Of a DNA stretch of 64,000 nucleotides, positions 61,301 to 64,000 are shown in pieces. This DNA is from Sipunculus nudus (Eukaryota > Annelida > Sipuncula > Golfingiida > Sipunculidae), in the NCBI GenBank assembly GCA_026874595.1, contig CM049309.1:93582723-93646722 (forward strand). Reading direction: 5' to 3'. Position 1 is the stretch's first letter; every line of letters starts with the position of its first letter. Below the pieces are notes generated by a model. That model made no database searches, was not told the DNA's origin, and saw only the letters and a program-made list of their open reading frames with translations. The translations under genes were made by a program, and so were the position numbers.

Positions 61301-62624
61301 GTATGAGACCTGTGGACTTGTAGTTTAATTCAACCTATTTCTGTTTTAAACATTACATAATTTCTATGATTAATGCCCCAAATAAATAACGAACCTGCAA
61401 ACCAATATATTGGTAAAATGTCAGCCTGTCAAGACCAGAATCTAAGTTGGAGATATCCACAGCAATCTGGGGTCCCTCCATTGTTATATCCCTGTGAGCA
61501 AAGTCATTCTGACAGCCAGCGTGCAGCAGCTGCAGATAATCCATGGCGCTTGAATGTTTGGGTTTAATCCTGATTTTGATTGTTTTCTTTTTCGTCAAGG
61601 CATCGAACACCTCCTTCAGGAGAGCAGAGAACGTCCCTTTTCTTATCAGTTCTTCTTTGATGCTAGGTGTGGTGTGTATAAAATTGGACACACTGGAGAC
61701 GACCGTCTTGCGAGCGACCTTAATCTGCTGAATATTGGACTTGGATAATCTTCCTAAAAGAAACTCCACATAGAGACGAATTAACAGCTCCACGTAAACT
61801 CTGGTTATACAACATATAACATCTGGGTCTGGGGTCTTTACAGTGGACAACATTCTCCTCAAAGATTGTTCTAGCCGCATTCCCTCGCTGATCCATGTTG
61901 TATCATCAAACACAGGTCTCTTCAAAAGCTCCTCGACACGATCAAACCATGCCAGTTGATGGACAGTTTCTAATGATTCCACATCATGCCTTAATATGGA
62001 TCCTAATAGGTCGTCCGCCTTCAGCGCTTTTATGTAATTTTGAACATCATTATCTGACAGCTTCGTACCAGCACCTCCATCTACGTCATTATATAAAAAT
62101 AAATTTAATCTCAAATCATTTTCCTTTAAATCTCTCTTAGTGTTTGTTTGAGTTATATGTCTCTTTAAAGCTAACAATTCAAAGTAATCCATTATTTCTC
62201 TCATTTGAACGCGTAGAAATGAGAAGACGTAGATCCAAATTACAGGGACACACTAGGAATTTTTTTAAGGATTAATGTTCGAGAATGACCTATTATTTTC
62301 ACAAAAGCGAGCTTTATGAATGATTACATGTACATGTGTCCTATATGGGCATCGGTCATGAATATTTTAAACAACACTAATACATCAAAAGACAATTTGC
62401 ATTCGGAAAATATGTCATTATATCCTTTATTTTATATATCAATACATATGAAAACAGACTTACCCCGCTGACACGTTCGGGCCATCAACTGACAACTTAT
62501 AACTTTTGGTTCTTCTACGACAGGTAACAGTTTGGAAAACTCTGGTTCGTTTGAACATCTCCCAGACTTGTTATTTACACTGGATACCAAATAACCTGTA
62601 TTCGAAATGCCGTCCGTCTTCTCG
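51183..62624 (-). CDS. Unnamed tandem pseudokinase protein, ~1378 aa
   Basis: A - strand gene assembled from exons (5' to 3'): 62464-62624 (possibly partly 5' UTR), 61395-62197, 61005-61143, 59967-60743, 59228-59406, 58947-59088, 58511-58599, 55781-55823, 55481-55533, 54955-55041, 54326-54631, 53941-54009, 53376-53541, 52935-53080, 51183-52326. All joins are in phase with GT-AG sites except 53941 to 53541, which needs an extra 3n+2-base exon or another site. Counting from MDYF at 62192, layout is helical N-terminus (1-312), kinase-like domain 1 (about 390-680), linker, kinase-like domain 2 (about 755-997), disordered tail. Both domains lack the HRD aspartate, so catalysis is unlikely; a scaffold or allosteric role is inferred. 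I recognise no named family. The true start may lie further upstream. Confidence 0.8.
51430..51605 (-). repeat. 33-bp coding tandem repeat (11 aa x 5)
   Basis: CACTGACGCGCCCCTCAGAG and variants recur every 33 bases on the + strand, encoding RVS-centred repeats on the - strand. The period is a multiple of three, so copy number can change without breaking the frame. Confidence 0.9.
52935..55041 (-). CDS. Kinase-like domain 2 (HGN and HFG motifs)
   Basis: Exon 54955-55041 is an acidic lead (DEMPAEAYPDDSPP). Exon 54326-54631 has VRLYEK (possible beta3 Lys, about 775), HENLVNVERRIRREETYFLS, ALIYLHDKGLIHGNLRPENI: the HRD motif is HGN (Asn about 857) while the RPEN part is kept. Exon 53941-54009 gives VGHFGRTILCP after LK, so DFG is HFG (His about 874). 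Exon 53376-53541 carries SPLEVNLLGTHSHLTDIASY and GLLALAVF, subdomains VIII-IX with APE altered. Exon 52935-53080 ends with LVDLCMQEPSHLRPSLRQIV, subdomain XI. The metal-binding and catalytic aspartates are both gone, so this is a pseudokinase. Confidence 0.82.
55481..58599 (-). CDS. Linker exons between the kinase-like domains
   Basis: Three short exons join in phase: 58511-58599 (DSTYGLSERTSRQEYKPPAI then PQNQPSSPEV), 55781-55823 (GIPERLYPIFDLLN) and 55481-55533 (IIHQSAGPDLSEILNVE). The middle exon has 43 nt; skipping it would bring a TAA into frame at the start of the next exon, so it is needed for the reading frame. The intron before it is 2.7 kb and nearly all minisatellite. The exon and its acceptor are themselves the terminal repeat unit. 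Confidence 0.72.
55790..58225 (-). repeat. ~53-bp minisatellite, ~45 copies, carrying a splice acceptor
   Basis: On the - strand each unit reads approximately TGTGTGTTACAGGGTATTCC, AGAGAGGCTTTACCC, TATTTTACCCTATTATAC. Measured spacings are 53, 54 and 53 bases (GG at 57726, 57779, 57833 on the + strand). Copies are diverged by roughly 5-20%. The unit nearest 55.8 kb continues into a unique end with a GTAAGG donor and is used as a coding exon of the pseudokinase gene. Long open frames through the array on the - strand follow from low stop density, not from a gene. Confidence 0.93.
58947..60743 (-). CDS. Kinase-like domain 1 (HRD Asp replaced by Asn)
   Basis: Exon 59967-60743 contains beta3/alphaC-like sequence (KRTTFKHDELDAFLQLAKHP), HPNVVRLEAYQ, then VVLRNLTARSLHV in the catalytic-loop position, where the HRD Asp is Asn (about residue 534) and His is Leu. 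YDLS stands where DFG should be (Asp about 553 kept, FG lost). No glycine-rich loop is evident. Exon 59228-59406 holds VPMLWAARETLLSSEYSAASDV, matching subdomains VIII-IX of the tyrosine-kinase-like group (APE reads ARE). Exon 58947-59088 ends with VPLLSCLSSKPEDRQAATVTDI, subdomain XI with the conserved Arg. Predicted catalytically dead. Confidence 0.82.
61005..62197 (-). CDS. Pseudokinase gene: N-terminal helical region (2 exons)
   Basis: Exon 61395-62197 opens at MDYFELLALKRH (ATG at 62190-62192) and is predicted to be mostly alpha-helical, with Leu-rich amphipathic segments (VYVELLIRLYVEFLLGRL, then IKEELIRKGTFSALLKEVFD). It ends GLQ before a GTTCGT donor. Exon 61005-61143 continues with PIFHHLLETFWCEGEKNSW. 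I cannot assign a domain family; it could be a protein-interaction fold. The acceptor at 62198 (GAGAG) is weak, so MDYF may instead be the real N-terminus of the protein. Confidence 0.7.
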
Positions 62625-63010
62625 CTATAGGTAAATAAGTAACAAAATTGTTTAATATCAGTTATTCGGTATTTTAGGTCTACAAGCACTGAGTTTGTTT
62701 CCAGGTTACACTGAATGAACCCGTAAGTTTATTATATCCCTAAATATTCATGTAGGTTACCTATAAAAATCTGCAATGCAAGGTCTATGTTCTTCAATTC
62801 ATTATTTGCTTTACATCGAAGACAAACCCTGACTAAAGAAATTAAATCACACTGATTAAGTTGCTGAAACTGACTAGACTATTGATAATGACCAGACTAG
62901 ACCGGTATGACTAGTCAGGTAAACGCCCAGATATGTTTTAAAAACTATGAGTATTATTATCTTACCTTTATATTTAAATACAAGACCTCATTATTAACCC
63001 ACAAGAATGC

Positions 63011-63640
63011 TTAGTATGTAATATTGTGAAAGAGCTTAATGGCTAGTCTGACTGGGTAAAGGCCTTGCCTTGTCTCTGTCAGGAAGGGATGTGTGGAAAG
63101 CTCGTTTGTACTTGGTCTAACTTTGGGGTTCAGTTCCAGACATCTAGAAAAAAAAACATGACGGAATATGTTTAGTCACATTAGTTTAAATCTGACTCGA
63201 TATGTACGTGACTTAATGTCGTATGATTTATATTTGGAGATAAACTTCTCCTATAAATTAAGAATCAGCGGAATGGAACAAACTTTTCATTATACTTTCT
63301 GGGATGGCCTAGAGACGGTCTAAACATATACATTTTCCTCAAATCAAAGACGACATCACAGGAATCCGCCGATCAATCTGATTAGTATCCTGTTTAGTAT
63401 GTCTTGCCAAGAGTCCCAGTAAATAAATCATTTTCACTGCTTCAACCTTTTAAAACAAAGGACATAAGCTGGACAAGAGTTTTATCTGTTATATAACGCC
63501 TACCCATATGATTAAACTATTATTACTCTTTGTTATTTATTTACATCGCCAGTGTACAAATATTCAAATAAAACTCACTTGTCTAAAAAGTCTTGTAAAT
63601 CTTCTGGAAGACCACTGGGGATTGTAGGTTTTTGCGGAGC
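63011..63640 (-). CDS. C-terminal end of a Ser/Thr kinase domain (partial)
   Basis: Two exons: 63579-63640 (APQKPTIPSGLPEDLQDFLD) and 63011-63143, joined in phase, continuing KCLELNPKVRPSTNELSTHP then FL. This is the alphaG-alphaI end of a canonical Ser/Thr kinase, most like STE/MAP3K-type domains, with the conserved LNPKxRPS arginine. The catalytic half lies beyond the window edge. Read through, the second exon ends ..FHNITY and TAA at 63011-63013, and a - strand AATAAA lies at about 62728-62733. Alternatively, the exon stops at 63069 at a GC donor (AG|GCAAGG) that is in phase with the exon at 62624, which would fuse it to the pseudokinase gene. Confidence 0.75.
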
Positions 63641-63699
63641 CTGGGAGAGACGAAAAGCTGCCGCCCCGGATATCTCGCTCTTCACCAATACACCAAGAT

Positions 63700-64000
63700 A
63701 AATTAATTAACATCAGTCATATTACGGTAGTACATATGATGTCTTTATAGCGCAATTTATCACATCATGCTGCTCATAAACAATACAAACGGGGCCAGAC
63801 CGGAGAGCCCTATTTAGCAAATTAAAATAATGTGTACTTCGTTACAGATTTAGTGCTAGACAGAATAGAAATTATTTTAAGCTTTATTGAATATTCTTTT
63901 GAATGTGGTTGGGAACAATATTTCTGGAGGGAATCATATTCCATTTTTCTTGATAAGTCTTACAGAATTTGACATTATTTCGCGAAGGGTCCATCGCAAC
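63700..64000. other. Window end, probable intron of the partial kinase gene
   Basis: No exon-like frame with splice sites was found in the last 300 bases. The upstream kinase exons must lie beyond 64000. Confidence 0.4.

Overview
The window is eukaryotic DNA: AT-rich, with long introns, GT-AG splicing, many transposon remnants and minisatellites. Protein similarity and the dispersed repeat families suggest a marine mollusc or another lophotrochozoan; the species cannot be told from the sequence. I see no rRNA, tRNA or CRISPR array.

Positions 1-14000 are gene-poor. They hold repeat families, including a dimeric ~279-bp tandem array at about 6.2-7.9 kb, and a decayed non-LTR reverse transcriptase at 8.9-9.4 kb. 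At 14080-45770 on the + strand is a complete kinesin-6 gene, kif23 (MKLP1, centralspindlin motor). I could join 24 exons in phase into an 896-residue protein. A compact promoter just upstream carries ETS-like, CCAAT and CDE/CHR-like elements, the layout of a late cell-cycle gene. Its introns hold a hAT-like element with 8-bp target duplications, a Kolobok-like TTAA element with a transposase fragment, a TIR element with CCGTCCGGG repeats, an L1-like 3' fragment, a pogo-like remnant, an antisense CR1/L2-like LINE and several minisatellites. The 3' UTR probably runs to about 47.87 kb.

On the - strand, pointing tail-to-tail towards kif23, is a gene at 51183-62624 that I do not recognise as any named family. 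It encodes an N-terminal helical region, a first kinase-like domain with Asn in place of the HRD Asp, a linker, a second kinase-like domain with HGN and HFG in place of HRD and DFG, and a 381-residue disordered tail with 11-residue repeats and a PPLPPR SH3-type motif. One 43-nt coding exon of this gene is the terminal unit of a 2.4-kb, ~53-bp minisatellite, and most other units carry a copy of its 3' splice site. One exon junction in the second kinase domain is not resolved.

At 63011-63640 (- strand) lie the last exons of a canonical Ser/Thr kinase domain, which is cut by the window edge. It either ends at its own stop or is joined in phase, through a GC-AG intron, to the pseudokinase gene. 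In the second case the locus would encode a protein with three kinase-like domains. That question and the exon-in-minisatellite arrangement are the most interesting leads.
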